Source: Paraktedonobacter carboxidivorans
GTDB lineage: Bacteria > Chloroflexota > Ktedonobacteria > Ktedonobacterales > Ktedonobacteraceae
Direction: 5' to 3'
Assembly: GCA_041156125.1 (NCBI GenBank)
Contig: JBEVTI010000005.1
Location: 168,990-232,989 of the forward strand
Length of the DNA: 64,000 bases
This document shows positions 51,141 to 60,341 of this stretch, piece after piece. Numbering within the stretch: the stretch's first letter is position 1; each line of letters starts with the position of its first letter. The translations under genes and the position numbers were made by a program. Below the pieces are notes generated by a model that was given only the letters and a program-made list of their open reading frames with translations, made no database searches and had not been told where the DNA came from.

Positions 51141-51545
51141 TTAGCGTTTAGGATTCCTACCAATAGGTGTCAAAGCGCCTAAAAAGCCCTCCAATGCTTT
51201 GGCAAGATCATAGAGTTGGATCGCTTCATAGGCCGAAACTTCGTGACCAGCGTGAGCAACCTGGTAGAGCAGTTGCGCTGCCGAAGGCCGGATAGCTGCT
51301 TCGGACTCACTACTCACAGTTCCTAGCAGTGAAGCGCGCATGGCGTTAACGCTAGCATTCACATTGTCCAGATCCTCAAGGTCAATAAAGCTGGCCGGGC
51401 GGGGCGGCTTTTGACCCCGCGCACTACTCTGGCTGGTCTCCCACTGGCGGCGGGACTGTTTGCCTGCGGCACAAATACAGAACTGGGGATGAGCAGAGTC
51501 CGAGTTACGCAATCCGCTATCATCACAAATTGTACAGATCGGCAT
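51141..51545 (-). CDS. Hypothetical protein with N-terminal cysteine knuckle
   Basis: 134 residues, GAGAGGAAG before the ATG. The N-terminus MPICTICDDSG...FCICAAG gives a CX2C...CXC arrangement suited to zinc. The C-terminal 60 residues look helical (AAQLLYQVAHAGHEVSAYEA then IQLYDLAKALEGFL). It lies 89 bases after the HAMP paralogue 2 gene on the same strand and may be its partner; unproven. Confidence 0.65.
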   Translation of the reverse strand: MPICTICDDSGLRNSDSAHPQFCICAAGKQSRRQWETSQSSARGQKPPRPASFIDLEDLDNVNASVNAMRASLLGTVSSESEAAIRPSAAQLLYQVAHAGHEVSAYEAIQLYDLAKALEGFLGALTPIGRNPKR

Positions 51546-51633
51546 AATAAAAACTTCCTCTCAGCGCGTAAAAACATCAGTCTTATTTTGCACATTATAC
51601 AATTCCAGCTAGAAACGCCGCACTGCAAAATAG

Positions 51634-53421
51634 CTATTTAAGGCCACTCTGGCTAGAGAAGGGGGGAAATTCCAACTGATCTTGCCTGGATGGGTCCGTA
51701 AAACCAGGCTCACCTGGAAAGGTAAAGCCACGCAATGGTCTGGAGCTATTCTGCTCAGTCCTTTGCTCAGGAGTTGTAAGTGGAGCGCTCTTTTCACGTA
51801 GATCAGGAGAAGAGAGCTGTGAACTGGGCACGCGCGGCGTACCTGGCGGATTTGCACGCTGTGTAAGTTGCGCACTGGGCGGGCGCGGGCTGCTAGAGCT
51901 AGCAAGCGGCTTACTCTGCGAACGCGTGCCAGGCTGCTGTTGGGTGCCGCCCGCAAAGGGTGTGGAGGCCCCATTTGGTAGCGCTTGCTTCATACCCATA
52001 GAGATAAGCAGGTGAGAAATCTCTGGAAATTCGTTGCTGCCTGGCGATAAGATAAAGCGCCCGGAGCTGCGATAAAGCTCAAAAGTATAGCTCAGTTCAT
52101 TGAGCGCGCGCGTCAGCTTGTGAGCATAGGTCTCCACCTGATCAAAACGCACCAGGCGATCGGCCATGAGATTGAGACTGCCCGCCAGTGAGACCAGATC
52201 ACCGCCGCTAATACGAGCACGCACGCGCATATTGCCATTCGCAATCTGAGCCTGCACCGCCTTCAGATGCGCGATCCCTTCCTCAAGACTAGCATTATGA
52301 TCTGCAATTGAGCGAGCCTGCTCTTCAACCCGCGCGTTCGCCGTGGCCAGACGTTCAAGAGCAACTGTCTGCCTGTGCGCAAGGCGCTCATTATCCAGTT
52401 GGGTAATCAATTGACGCACCACTACCAGGCTCACCACACCAACCGTCGCGAAAAGTAAGACCGGGCGATTCCAGATCTGCGTGGCATCACGCGAGAGAAT
52501 ATTGACTACCAGTACCAGCAGAAGAGTACCCAGGAGCAAATAGGGTATCAATTGTGCCAGACCAAAACTGGCGCTTGCCTCGTGGTGGTGCCTGCGCTCC
52601 TCTATCAGGTTGCCAGGGGTCGTAAGAATAAAGCGACGCAAGTAGGCGGCAACACCAATGGTCATCAGGCCCAGAGGCCAACCCAGATCTGCCCAGGTCC
52701 CATCCACATAGGTACTCATATTGTTCTGAACGTTATAGTTGAAATCCGAAACAGCAAAGACACAGATTCCAATGCCTACCAATAGCAGGCCGATTCTCCG
52801 CGCTGTAGATGCATAGGTACGCCCACGCCCACGCAAAATCAGAAAGATCACGCAACTTAGCAAGGCCATATCGGTGATCGGATAGTACAGGCCCAGAAAT
52901 CTGGCCAAATTGTCCTCATTAGGAGCCTGAGCCATACTCCCCAGCAACAGAAACCAGGCAATGGCCAGAATAGCCCCCATCGAGATCAGACTATCGAGCA
53001 GAACCAGCCAGCGCCCGCGCCCTGTATCTGAATCTGGCTGTAACAGAAGTCCAAGAAACACCAGCGGCGGCAGGGTCGCATAGCCCCAATCGGAGAGAGC
53101 TGGAAAATTAGGCAGATTGTTTGCCAGTTCATAGCGATAAGCACACTCACCAAGACCCCACAGAATAGCGCCAGCGCCAACCAGCGTCCACGCCAGGCGC
53201 TCACGGCCCAACCACGGTTCCGCCTCTTCACCGAGACGAATGGGAATATTCACCGAGATAATTGCCAGCAACCCACCCAGGAGCGCTCCAAAGAGTTGGG
53301 AATACAGGCCAATGTGCAAAATCGTCGGACCAAACAGGTGAAGACCAAGAAGCGCAATCATGAGAATAGCAATTCCTATCATGATGATGATCAAGCAACG
53401 GGACCAATTGTTGAGATACAT
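51634..53421 (-). CDS. Multi-pass membrane protein with HAMP-like domain, no output domain (paralogue 2)
   Basis: 595 residues, GGGGAG before the ATG. The layout matches paralogue 1: eight to nine helices, the same EPWLGRERLAWTLVGAGAIL then WGLGECAYRYEL segment, LARFLGLYYPITDMALLSC, and a coiled coil leading to a HAMP-like part (QAQIANGNMRVRARISGGDL then VSLAGSLNLMADRLV). It ends in about 110 residues rich in Ser, Pro, Gln and Thr that look disordered. No enzymatic output domain. Its 180-base leader starts at a recognisable promoter. Confidence 0.75.
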   Translation of the reverse strand: MYLNNWSRCLIIIMIGIAILMIALLGLHLFGPTILHIGLYSQLFGALLGGLLAIISVNIPIRLGEEAEPWLGRERLAWTLVGAGAILWGLGECAYRYELANNLPNFPALSDWGYATLPPLVFLGLLLQPDSDTGRGRWLVLLDSLISMGAILAIAWFLLLGSMAQAPNEDNLARFLGLYYPITDMALLSCVIFLILRGRGRTYASTARRIGLLLVGIGICVFAVSDFNYNVQNNMSTYVDGTWADLGWPLGLMTIGVAAYLRRFILTTPGNLIEERRHHHEASASFGLAQLIPYLLLGTLLLVLVVNILSRDATQIWNRPVLLFATVGVVSLVVVRQLITQLDNERLAHRQTVALERLATANARVEEQARSIADHNASLEEGIAHLKAVQAQIANGNMRVRARISGGDLVSLAGSLNLMADRLVRFDQVETYAHKLTRALNELSYTFELYRSSGRFILSPGSNEFPEISHLLISMGMKQALPNGASTPFAGGTQQQPGTRSQSKPLASSSSPRPPSAQLTQRANPPGTPRVPSSQLSSPDLREKSAPLTTPEQRTEQNSSRPLRGFTFPGEPGFTDPSRQDQLEFPPFSSQSGLK

Positions 53422-53603
53422 TTGCAGGCTCCCCTACAGAGAAAAGATGGCACCCAAAGTTAAGAACAAAGCGTGCAAAGCAGGCAAAGGGCGACATTTA
53501 CGAAAAAAAATGCCCTGTTCTCCCTATTTTACGAAAAACGTACTAAATTACTTTTAAAAAGAGACAGTATGCCGAAAAATACGGACATTTTCTGGGTATT
53601 CGT

Positions 53604-53633
53604 ATTTTAACGCATGCATAAAAAAACAGTCAA
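53604..53633 (-). promoter_or_regulatory. Promoter of HAMP paralogue 2
   Basis: On the minus strand TTGACT (53633-53628), 18-base spacer, TAAAAT (53609-53604). The rest of the 387-base gap (53422-53808) shows no gene; a small UUCG-like hairpin lies at 53751-53766. Confidence 0.5.
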
Positions 53634-53808
53634 GCAGTGAGGATAAGTAGTACTTTTCTCTCTTTGCTTGCTGCTCTTTCTACACAAATTTTTGCCAGAT
53701 ACCTTCTATGCATTTCTTCAATATGTATATCAGTATAATGTTGCGCCTGGCTTGCCTTCGGTAAGCAGATGAGCAAGCAAATAAAAATTCAGATCCACGT
53801 TCACGCTA

Positions 53809-54498
53809 CTACGCCTGCGCGGAGCTGGCGCTATCTTCGACTATGGCTTTCTGGCCAATTTTGCGCTCATTACCAGCTATTAAACGCCCGATATTGTCGT
53901 GATGAAAGAGAACCACCAGGCCAGGACCAACTATCAGATAAAACAGCGCAGGTAGAGGAACGGCGGCAAAAAAGTGCGGATCAAATCTTCCGACCACATA
54001 CAAGATTATCCCCAGGATCATGGCCGATAGACAACCGACAATCGAGCCGAGCGAGACATAGCGCCAGATCACAATAGTTCCAAAGGCCAGCCCTGCAGAG
54101 ACGACAAAAGTAAATGGCGAGAGTAGCACGATCACGCCTGCTCCAGTCATCACCCCACGACCTCCCTTGAAACCAATAAAGAGGGGGAAACAGTGACCTA
54201 ACAAGGCTGTCAGACCCGCAATGGGCGCTCCCCACCCGCCAATAACGAAAAATGGGACAATCATGCCCACCAGGGTCGGCAACAAACCCTTGGACAAATC
54301 AAAGACAAACACGATGGCCGCTGGCCATTTGCCCAGTATACGCAAAACATTGGTTGCCCCAATCTTATGGCTGCCATAATCGCGGATATCAAAATTCGGT
54401 CCGCGCAACAGTTTGCCCATCCAATATCCCGTTGGAATAGAGCCCCAGAGATAGCCAATCAGCGCGATTAGCACAAGTTGCAAGAAAATAATAGGCAT
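53809..54498 (-). CDS. plsY: Acyl-phosphate:glycerol-3-phosphate acyltransferase
   Basis: 229 residues from ATG 54498, after AAGGGAGG; the frame extends to 54561. The family motifs are GSIPTG (19-24), SHKIGATNVLR (the glycerol-phosphate loop, with HK where GN is usual), GHCFPLFIGFKGGRGVMTG and HHDNIGRL. It acylates glycerol 3-phosphate from acyl-phosphate at the inner membrane, the first step of phospholipid synthesis. PlsX is not in the window. Confidence 0.92.
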   Translation of the reverse strand: MPIIFLQLVLIALIGYLWGSIPTGYWMGKLLRGPNFDIRDYGSHKIGATNVLRILGKWPAAIVFVFDLSKGLLPTLVGMIVPFFVIGGWGAPIAGLTALLGHCFPLFIGFKGGRGVMTGAGVIVLLSPFTFVVSAGLAFGTIVIWRYVSLGSIVGCLSAMILGIILYVVGRFDPHFFAAVPLPALFYLIVGPGLVVLFHHDNIGRLIAGNERKIGQKAIVEDSASSAQA

Positions 54499-54773
54499 AA
54501 ATAGCCTCCCTTGATTCCTGTATTGGGTTGAGATTTGCCTGGACAGGCCCCTCTCTTTCAAAATTCCAGTCTGTATTATAGGGATATTCGTCCTGAATAG
54601 CTAGCACTGCTTTAAGCGGCATAGTTGATCCTTTTTCAACTGCTCTGACTCTTCTGAGCAAATGTGACGTTGCCAACTGCTGATAGCTATGGTAGCGAAA
54701 GCACGGGCAGCTGTCAAGCAAACGATGTGACCCTAAAATCCTGGGCCGAAAAGCTCGCTTCAGTTGGAAGCAG
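54499..54773. other. Intergenic region between divergent plsY and the deacetylase-like gene
   Basis: No gene supported in this part of the 424-base gap; short frames on both strands lack ribosome sites. Confidence 0.4.
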
Positions 54774-54782
54774 TGCTATACT
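54774..54782 (+). promoter_or_regulatory. Extended -10 element upstream of the deacetylase-like gene
   Basis: TGCTATACT, same 9-mer as elsewhere in the window, about 140 bases before the start codon. Confidence 0.35.
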
Positions 54783-54922
54783 AGATGATGATAGTTCTAG
54801 CAAAAATTTGCGCACACGGGAAGGAGGCGGCAAGGCTCTTCTAGCAAAGAACCAGACAAGCTATGCCCTGGATAGAGAAGATGTGATGTTGGGTTTTGTA
54901 GTTGGAAATGGAGGAGGTACAC

Positions 54923-55726
54923 ATGCATCCAGGATGGTCTACCGATTTTCGTTATACATATTTCCGCCAGCTTCTGCATGCGGCTCGCTCGCGTTTTAGA
55001 GCTCATGTGTTAAGTGAGGCCGCGGAGATACTGCCGCATAACGGCGCTCCAATCCTGTTCCTGCGCCATGATATTAAAATCTCCCTCAGTAAAGCACTGC
55101 ACATGGCCGAAATAGAAAACGCATACGGCCTGGCCGCAAGTTATATGGTGCGAGCCGATTCTCCGCTTTACTCCCTCGATGAGCGCCAGGCGCGCATTCA
55201 GTTGCTCGAAATCGTACAGATGGGACACGAGGTCGGGCTACACTTCGATCTAGCCCACGAAACACAGCAGAGTCCATCATATCTACGCTTGCTTGAAGCG
55301 GATATACGCGTCGCCTGCGAGCGTGTAGAGCAGATTATCTGCCGACCAATACGCTCTCTCTCCCTTCAACGCTCCATTCCTCTGCTCTTTGGCGGGCCCC
55401 TGCTGGTGAACGGACGTGTCAACGCTGACGCGCGTGAACTGCGCGCATGGTGCCTTTCGGACGCAGGGGGCAATTGCCACTATGGCGACCCGCTTACCCA
55501 GATCATCAGCCACGGAGGCCCGCTACTGCAGATGATCTTGCATCCTATCTGGTGGGGCGAGAAACACGCGCTCGCTCCACAACGCTTACAGGAATTTTTT
55601 GACCTTGCCACACGCAACAAATCAGCGCGTGAGGCCAGTATCTTTGATATCAATCTGGCGAAAAACATCCCCACTGTTCGGCGCCGAGCTATCCAGGCTC
55701 TCATGAATACGGAGGGCAAAAGATGA
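54923..55726 (+). CDS. Degenerate polysaccharide deacetylase-like protein
   Basis: 267 residues from ATG 54923 after GGAGGAGG. The fold is suggested by PILFLRHDIKISLSKALHMA then EIENAYGLAASYMV, GHEVGLHFDLAHE and a C-terminal LQMILHPIWW. In the active family the first motif is usually RHDVD; here it reads RHDIK, so one catalytic or metal aspartate is replaced by Lys. The usual SGH..SY block is changed too (RSLSLQRSIPLLFGG). Activity is therefore doubtful. Its stop overlaps the next start (ATGA), so it is translationally coupled to a methyltransferase. Confidence 0.7.
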   Translation: MHPGWSTDFRYTYFRQLLHAARSRFRAHVLSEAAEILPHNGAPILFLRHDIKISLSKALHMAEIENAYGLAASYMVRADSPLYSLDERQARIQLLEIVQMGHEVGLHFDLAHETQQSPSYLRLLEADIRVACERVEQIICRPIRSLSLQRSIPLLFGGPLLVNGRVNADARELRAWCLSDAGGNCHYGDPLTQIISHGGPLLQMILHPIWWGEKHALAPQRLQEFFDLATRNKSAREASIFDINLAKNIPTVRRRAIQALMNTEGKR

Positions 55727-56490
55727 CCGAGCAATTCTATCGCGATATCTCTGCTCTCCAACAGGCGGGAACTGTCTGCCTGGCACAGGATATGAACGAT
55801 CTGGACACCTGGGTGCTTGCTCAAACAGCTCCGCATATGGGTGAGAGTATCCTGAATATTGGCTGCGATAGCAATGAGCAGGCCCTCTCCCTGGCTAATA
55901 TGCTTGGGCAGAATGGTCATCTGCTCGCTATCGACCGCTCGTACAAGGCGCTGGCCGCGCTTTCTCAACGTAGCCAGACAAGCGGCTTAGAGAAACGCAT
56001 CCGCTTTCTTTACCTCAATCTGGACGATCTGGGAGGCCACCTGCGCCCTGAAGACTTTGATCGAGCGCTCGGCGGGCGTGCTCTCTTACATGTCAAGCAG
56101 CCTAAAGCTGTTTTCCACGCGATCCATCTGGCACTTAAACCGGGTGGTATCTTTTTTTTCTACGGACCTACCAGGAAAGATCTCATGGAGTTGCGCCTCT
56201 TTCATACAGCCCTACGTGGGGAGGTCCACGAAAACCGTGAGTCGTGCTTTGTGGAACAGGCTGGCCTACGCTACGCGCGCGATATCTTCGCCAGGGTGGA
56301 CGCGCTAAACTTTGAATGTCCTCTGCGCTTCACCGCGCCCGATGCGCTCTACAGTTGCTGGCGCGCAAGTGACCTGTACGAGGAGGCACTGGATGGAGAT
56401 TTTCGTCACGCTGCTGTACAGCATTTCCAGTCTTATGCAGCCTTTGAGACAGCACAGCGGCTCGTAGGCATTAAGGCTGTCAATGGCTAG
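55723..56490 (+). CDS. SAM-dependent methyltransferase (class I, divergent)
   Basis: 255 residues. Motif I reads ILNIGCDSNEQALSLA and is followed by GHLLAIDRSYKAL, RIRFLYLNLDDL, and LKPGGIFFFYGP. The glycine loop is less canonical than usual. It begins in a 4-base overlap with the deacetylase-like gene, so the two act together, plausibly in modification of a sugar or lipid. Its 3' end overlaps that of convergent cobA by 11 bases. Confidence 0.75.
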   Translation: MTEQFYRDISALQQAGTVCLAQDMNDLDTWVLAQTAPHMGESILNIGCDSNEQALSLANMLGQNGHLLAIDRSYKALAALSQRSQTSGLEKRIRFLYLNLDDLGGHLRPEDFDRALGGRALLHVKQPKAVFHAIHLALKPGGIFFFYGPTRKDLMELRLFHTALRGEVHENRESCFVEQAGLRYARDIFARVDALNFECPLRFTAPDALYSCWRASDLYEEALDGDFRHAAVQHFQSYAAFETAQRLVGIKAVNG

Positions 56491-57346
56491 AGCGAGCTTC
56501 CTCCTGGGCAGAAGGGGCGAACCAGGAGAGTAGTGGACTAAGATTAACAACACGCCCAATAACGATCACCGCTGGAGAACGCACGCCGGCGGTGATTACC
56601 TGTTCGGCAATCTCGGTCAGCGAGCCGCTGACGACGCGTTGACGAGCAATGGTGCCCTGCTCAATCACTGCCACAGGCATGTTCGGGTCCATGCCAGCCT
56701 GTAATAGCCTTGTGCTGATCCAGGACAACGTGGCCACACCCATCAGGATCACCAGGGTACTATCCAGTCTCGCCAGTCCTTCCCAATCAACCAGGGGCGC
56801 GCTATGCTCCGGGGTTTCGTGCCCGGTCACGATGGTCAGCACGCCTGAATGATTGCGGTGCGTGACTGGAATACCCGCGTAGGCCGGGACCGCGATAGCC
56901 GAGCTTATACCTGGTACGACCTCGAAGGCAACGCCTGCCTCTACCAGTGCCAGTGCCTCCTCGCCTCCACGCCCAAAGACAAATGGATCACCGCCCTTCA
57001 AGCGTACGACGCTACTCCCCAGACGGGCATGCTCGATCAGTAGAGCGTTGATCTCTTCCTGGCCCAGCGAACAGCGCCCTGGCTGTTTGCCCACAAAAAT
57101 GCGCAACGCATCTGTGGGTACTTCGTCCAGCAGCGCAACGCTGACGAGGCGATCATAGACCACCACATCGGCTGCGCGCAAACAGCGTAAGCCTTTGACC
57201 GTCAGCAATTCCGGGTCGCCAGGACCGGCTCCTACCAGGTACACTTTTCCGCGCGCGCGCGGCTCATGGTGAGAAAGCTGAACGCCAGGAGCAGCCGCAT
57301 CCACTTGCGATGCACTCGATGCTATCTCAGATCTGTGTTGCGGCAT
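56480..57346 (-). CDS. cobA: Uroporphyrinogen-III C-methyltransferase
   Basis: 288 residues, AAAGGAG before the ATG. Signatures are GKVYLVGAGPGDPELLTVKG, YDRLVS, VRLKGGDPFVFGRGGEE, VVPGISSAIAVPAYAGIPVT, and TLVILMGV. It methylates uroporphyrinogen III at C-2 and C-7 to give precorrin-2. The first 30 residues are a family-atypical soluble extension. The start overlaps the end of the precorrin-2 dehydrogenase gene by 20 bases, so both are in one operon with sulfite reductase and serve siroheme synthesis. Confidence 0.93.
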   Translation of the reverse strand: MPQHRSEIASSASQVDAAAPGVQLSHHEPRARGKVYLVGAGPGDPELLTVKGLRCLRAADVVVYDRLVSVALLDEVPTDALRIFVGKQPGRCSLGQEEINALLIEHARLGSSVVRLKGGDPFVFGRGGEEALALVEAGVAFEVVPGISSAIAVPAYAGIPVTHRNHSGVLTIVTGHETPEHSAPLVDWEGLARLDSTLVILMGVATLSWISTRLLQAGMDPNMPVAVIEQGTIARQRVVSGSLTEIAEQVITAGVRSPAVIVIGRVVNLSPLLSWFAPSAQEEARSSH

Positions 57347-58034
57347 CTGCCTGCTCCTTTACGAAGGCTGCGTCCAATGCGCTTGCCTGTATTTCAACGC
57401 CATATGTGTGTAAAAGTTCGACCGCAAGCGCCAGCGCCCGGGCGCGCTCACCCGCAATCAACGCGTTGAGCACGTCTGAGGCCATAAAGGCGCGAAAGAA
57501 CTCGTCCCGCACGTGATAGGTAAGACCCTGCTGACGCAGATGAAAGCGGACCTGAGCGGCCAGATCGATGTAGTCCTCATAGGCTGGAGGAAAGCTCTCT
57601 TCAAGTTGCTGGCGAATGCCCCGAGCCAGGCTGGGACTGGCACCCTCGGTCGAGACCGCGATGGTCAGTTTGCCACGCCGGAGTACCGAGGGCAGAATAA
57701 ATGTGCAGTAACGCGGCACGTCAACAATATTGACTGGCTGGCCGCGCTCCTGTGTTTCCTGCCAGATGGCCTCAATCAATGCCAGATCAGTTGTAGCGGC
57801 CACCACCACAAAGGCTCCAGCCAGATCCCCTGGCTCGTAGCTTTTCGCGCGCAACGTGACCTGTCCACGCCGCGCCAGATCGCGCACCTCCGCGCCAAAA
57901 TCCGGGTGCAACATACTGACACGCGCGCCGCTGGCAACCAGCGCAGCTGCCTTCTCAGCCGCGACCTGATCTCCACCAAGCACAATCACGGGACGCGTAC
58001 GAACATCAAGCATTACAGGATAATATCTGGGCAA
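57327..58034 (-). CDS. Precorrin-2 dehydrogenase / sirohydrochlorin ferrochelatase (Met8/CysG-N type)
   Basis: 235 residues from TTG 58034, chosen because GGGGAGA precedes it and because longer versions would overlap the sulfite reductase gene. The NAD-binding motif is VIVLGGDQVAAEKAAALVAS; then comes FVVVAATTDLALIEAI, VNIVDVPRYCTFILPSVLRR, and ISTEGASPS-like VSTEGASPSLARGIRQ. It oxidises precorrin-2 to sirohydrochlorin and may insert iron. The C-terminal domain is long enough for the full bifunctional form. Gene order sulfite reductase, this gene, cobA is consistent with dedicated siroheme supply. Confidence 0.88.
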   Translation of the reverse strand: MPRYYPVMLDVRTRPVIVLGGDQVAAEKAAALVASGARVSMLHPDFGAEVRDLARRGQVTLRAKSYEPGDLAGAFVVVAATTDLALIEAIWQETQERGQPVNIVDVPRYCTFILPSVLRRGKLTIAVSTEGASPSLARGIRQQLEESFPPAYEDYIDLAAQVRFHLRQQGLTYHVRDEFFRAFMASDVLNALIAGERARALALAVELLHTYGVEIQASALDAAFVKEQADAATQI

Positions 58035-58096
58035 AACACTTCTCCCCGGTCGCCAATCTTGTGCTCTTAAGGCAACCTGATCGTAGACGAATATAT

Positions 58097-59875
58097 TCAG
58101 TCGTGAGTATGAGCTTCCGAGGTAGCATGGCTCTGGTCTGTACGCTCCTGTAGATAGGCAATGCCCACTCGCTGGCAAAAATCACCAAATTTCTCGCCAG
58201 GTTGACGCTCGTCACGCCAGATCTCTAGCAGAGGATGAAGCGTTACGGCCAGTTTGTCGAAATGAACCATGGAGGCGTAAAGCGTGTTAAGGCGTGTATT
58301 GGGCTGATCGCCGCCGATATAAATGTTATAGATATCCTTTGTGCGCCCCACAAGACCAATGTCGCCCATATAGGGGCGCGCGCACCCGTTAGGGCAGCCA
58401 GTCATGCGAATACTCAGCGGCTCGTTCTCCAGACCAAGCGTGTGCAGCTCGGCTTCGATCTGAGCTATAAGCGTGGGAGAGACGCGTTCTGCCTCTGCCA
58501 GCGCCTGACCGCAGGTAGGCAGAGCTGGACAGGCCATAGCTAGACGACGCAAGCCCAGTTTACTCGGATCTGTACTGATACCATACTCCGTCAGATGTGC
58601 CTCAACTGCCAGACGCTGTTCCTCAGGAATGTCGATCAGTAGAATATTCTGCTGCGGGGTCAGGCGTATGCCAGGACGGAATTCGTCGATCACAGCGTGT
58701 AGTCCCTGGCGCAACCTCATCTCGCCAAGATCCTTGATACGCCCATTCTCAACATAAATACCGACAAACCAGCGACCATCACCCTGGGCATGCCAGCCCA
58801 GATGGTCCTCCACTTCGCTCCAGCTAAGTACACGCGGATCTTGTACAGCGCGCCCAAGGCGGCTCTCTACTTGCTCGCGAAACCAGGGAATACCACGCTC
58901 GGCGACGACATACTTCATACGCGCATGCTTGCGATTCTGGCGATCCCCGTAGTCGCGTTGAATGGTGACTATGGTTTCGACAATTTCAAGCACCTCTTCG
59001 GGAGTTGCATAACAGAGTGGCAAAGCCAGGTGAGGATAGGTATCAGCTTTGCCATGAGTCATGCCCATCCCGCCGCCAATCAAGACTGTAAAACCCTCCA
59101 GGCGCTCATCAGCGCTGCCTTGCTCTCCAGCCAGGTGTGCTACAAGGCCAATATCCTGGGTATACACATCAATGCAGTTATCGTTGGGAAAAGCCACGCC
59201 GATCTTAAACTTGCGCGGGAGGTACGTTCGTCCATAAATCGGCTCAACGATCTCTTCCTCCTGTGCCCCGGTCTCTAGCTTTTCGCCATCAATCCAGATC
59301 TCGTGATAAGCTTTTGTCTGAGGCGCGAGGTGGATAGCTATTGTTTGAGCGATCTCGTGTACCCTGGCATGAGCACGACTTGCAGTAGGTGCGGAACAGG
59401 CCATAACATTGCGATTAACATCCCCACAGGCAGATAATGTCGAAAACTGGGCCAGGTTAATTTCATGGATGGCCGCGTGGAGATCGCCTTTCAAGATGCC
59501 GTGGAGCTGGATGCTCTGGCGCGTGGTCAGACGCAGCGTACCATTCGCGTAGCGATCTGCTATATCGTCTTCCGCCAGATACTGCTCGGCTGTCAAATAG
59601 CCACCAGGAATACGCGCTCGCACCATAAATTGATAGGCTTTCTCCTCGCCAGCCGCTTTACGTGTCTGGCGTACATCACGATCTTCCTGCTGGTATGTGC
59701 CATGAAACTTGAGTAACTGCACCTGGTCCTCGGTAAAACGCGAGGTGTCTTGTTTGAGTTGCTCAACAATCTGACCATATAAGTGGTCGCTCTCTTTTTT
59801 AATACGTTCAACCTTGCTACCCACACCCACGCCCAGGTGAATCAAGTCGGGGGTCGATTCCTGGTTCTCAGCCAT
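58097..59875 (-). CDS. Assimilatory sulfite reductase, hemoprotein (ferredoxin type)
   Basis: 592 residues from ATG 59875 after AAGGAGCGA. The N-terminal signature VERIKKESDHLYGQIVEQL then QLLKFHGTYQQEDRDVR is that of sulfite rather than nitrite reductase. The substrate-side RLTTRQSIQLHGI and NVMACSAP are present. The 4Fe-4S/siroheme cysteines appear in CPALPTCGQALAE and TGCPNGCARPYMG. It reduces sulfite to sulfide with six electrons for cysteine synthesis. Genes for siroheme synthesis follow directly. A nitrite reductase role is less likely but not excluded. Confidence 0.9.
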   Translation of the reverse strand: MAENQESTPDLIHLGVGVGSKVERIKKESDHLYGQIVEQLKQDTSRFTEDQVQLLKFHGTYQQEDRDVRQTRKAAGEEKAYQFMVRARIPGGYLTAEQYLAEDDIADRYANGTLRLTTRQSIQLHGILKGDLHAAIHEINLAQFSTLSACGDVNRNVMACSAPTASRAHARVHEIAQTIAIHLAPQTKAYHEIWIDGEKLETGAQEEEIVEPIYGRTYLPRKFKIGVAFPNDNCIDVYTQDIGLVAHLAGEQGSADERLEGFTVLIGGGMGMTHGKADTYPHLALPLCYATPEEVLEIVETIVTIQRDYGDRQNRKHARMKYVVAERGIPWFREQVESRLGRAVQDPRVLSWSEVEDHLGWHAQGDGRWFVGIYVENGRIKDLGEMRLRQGLHAVIDEFRPGIRLTPQQNILLIDIPEEQRLAVEAHLTEYGISTDPSKLGLRRLAMACPALPTCGQALAEAERVSPTLIAQIEAELHTLGLENEPLSIRMTGCPNGCARPYMGDIGLVGRTKDIYNIYIGGDQPNTRLNTLYASMVHFDKLAVTLHPLLEIWRDERQPGEKFGDFCQRVGIAYLQERTDQSHATSEAHTHD

Positions 59876-60262
59876 CGCTCTTCGCTCCTTATTCGTGCTT
59901 TCGCCCTGTATCTTGCTATAAAAGGCGCAAAATATCCCTGGACCTTGCGGCGGCATTGACTGTGCAAGTTCCTGACGCATCCCCGCGTATTACTTCATAT
60001 GGAAAACATGGATTTTATCTACCAATCTGCACTGCTCAGGAGACCACAATGTCTCTCCCTTTCACGTTCCGCGTCTGTCTGCTTATTATACATCATGATT
60101 ATTGACTAAATAGATCAACAAACATCACTTCCTCTGCTTAAACTATACGGATAGAGTAGCAAGACTGTCAATCTTCCTTGATTGTTGCCAGTAAATTGTT
60201 ATGATTCTACGCACAATCCTCACCTTTAAGAATGAGAAATGCCAGATTATCAGACAGAAAAC
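59876..60262 (-). promoter_or_regulatory. Leader and upstream region of the sulfite reductase operon
   Basis: On the minus strand a TATAAT (60090-60085) could be the -10, giving a leader of about 200 bases; the -35 is not convincing. The leader contains a GAGAC/GTCTC hairpin. I cannot match it to a SAM-I or T-box riboswitch. No gene is seen. Confidence 0.3.
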
Positions 60263-60318
60263 GAGGAATAAAGACGAAAAATGTGAACCGTTCTCGCGCT
60301 TTTTCGTCTTTATTCCTC
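60263..60318. terminator. Perfect 19-bp inverted repeat downstream of the HAD gene
   Basis: Arms 60263-60281 and 60300-60318 are exact complements around an 18-base loop, with A/T runs at the inner ends. It lies 24 bases after the stop of the HAD phosphatase. Confidence 0.75.
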
Positions 60319-60341
60319 TTTAGAATATTTATCATAAATTT

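Noticed and set aside
59876..60120. SAM-I or T-box riboswitch before sulfite reductase
   Set aside because: Neither the conserved SAM-I core nor the T-box sequence was found in the leader.
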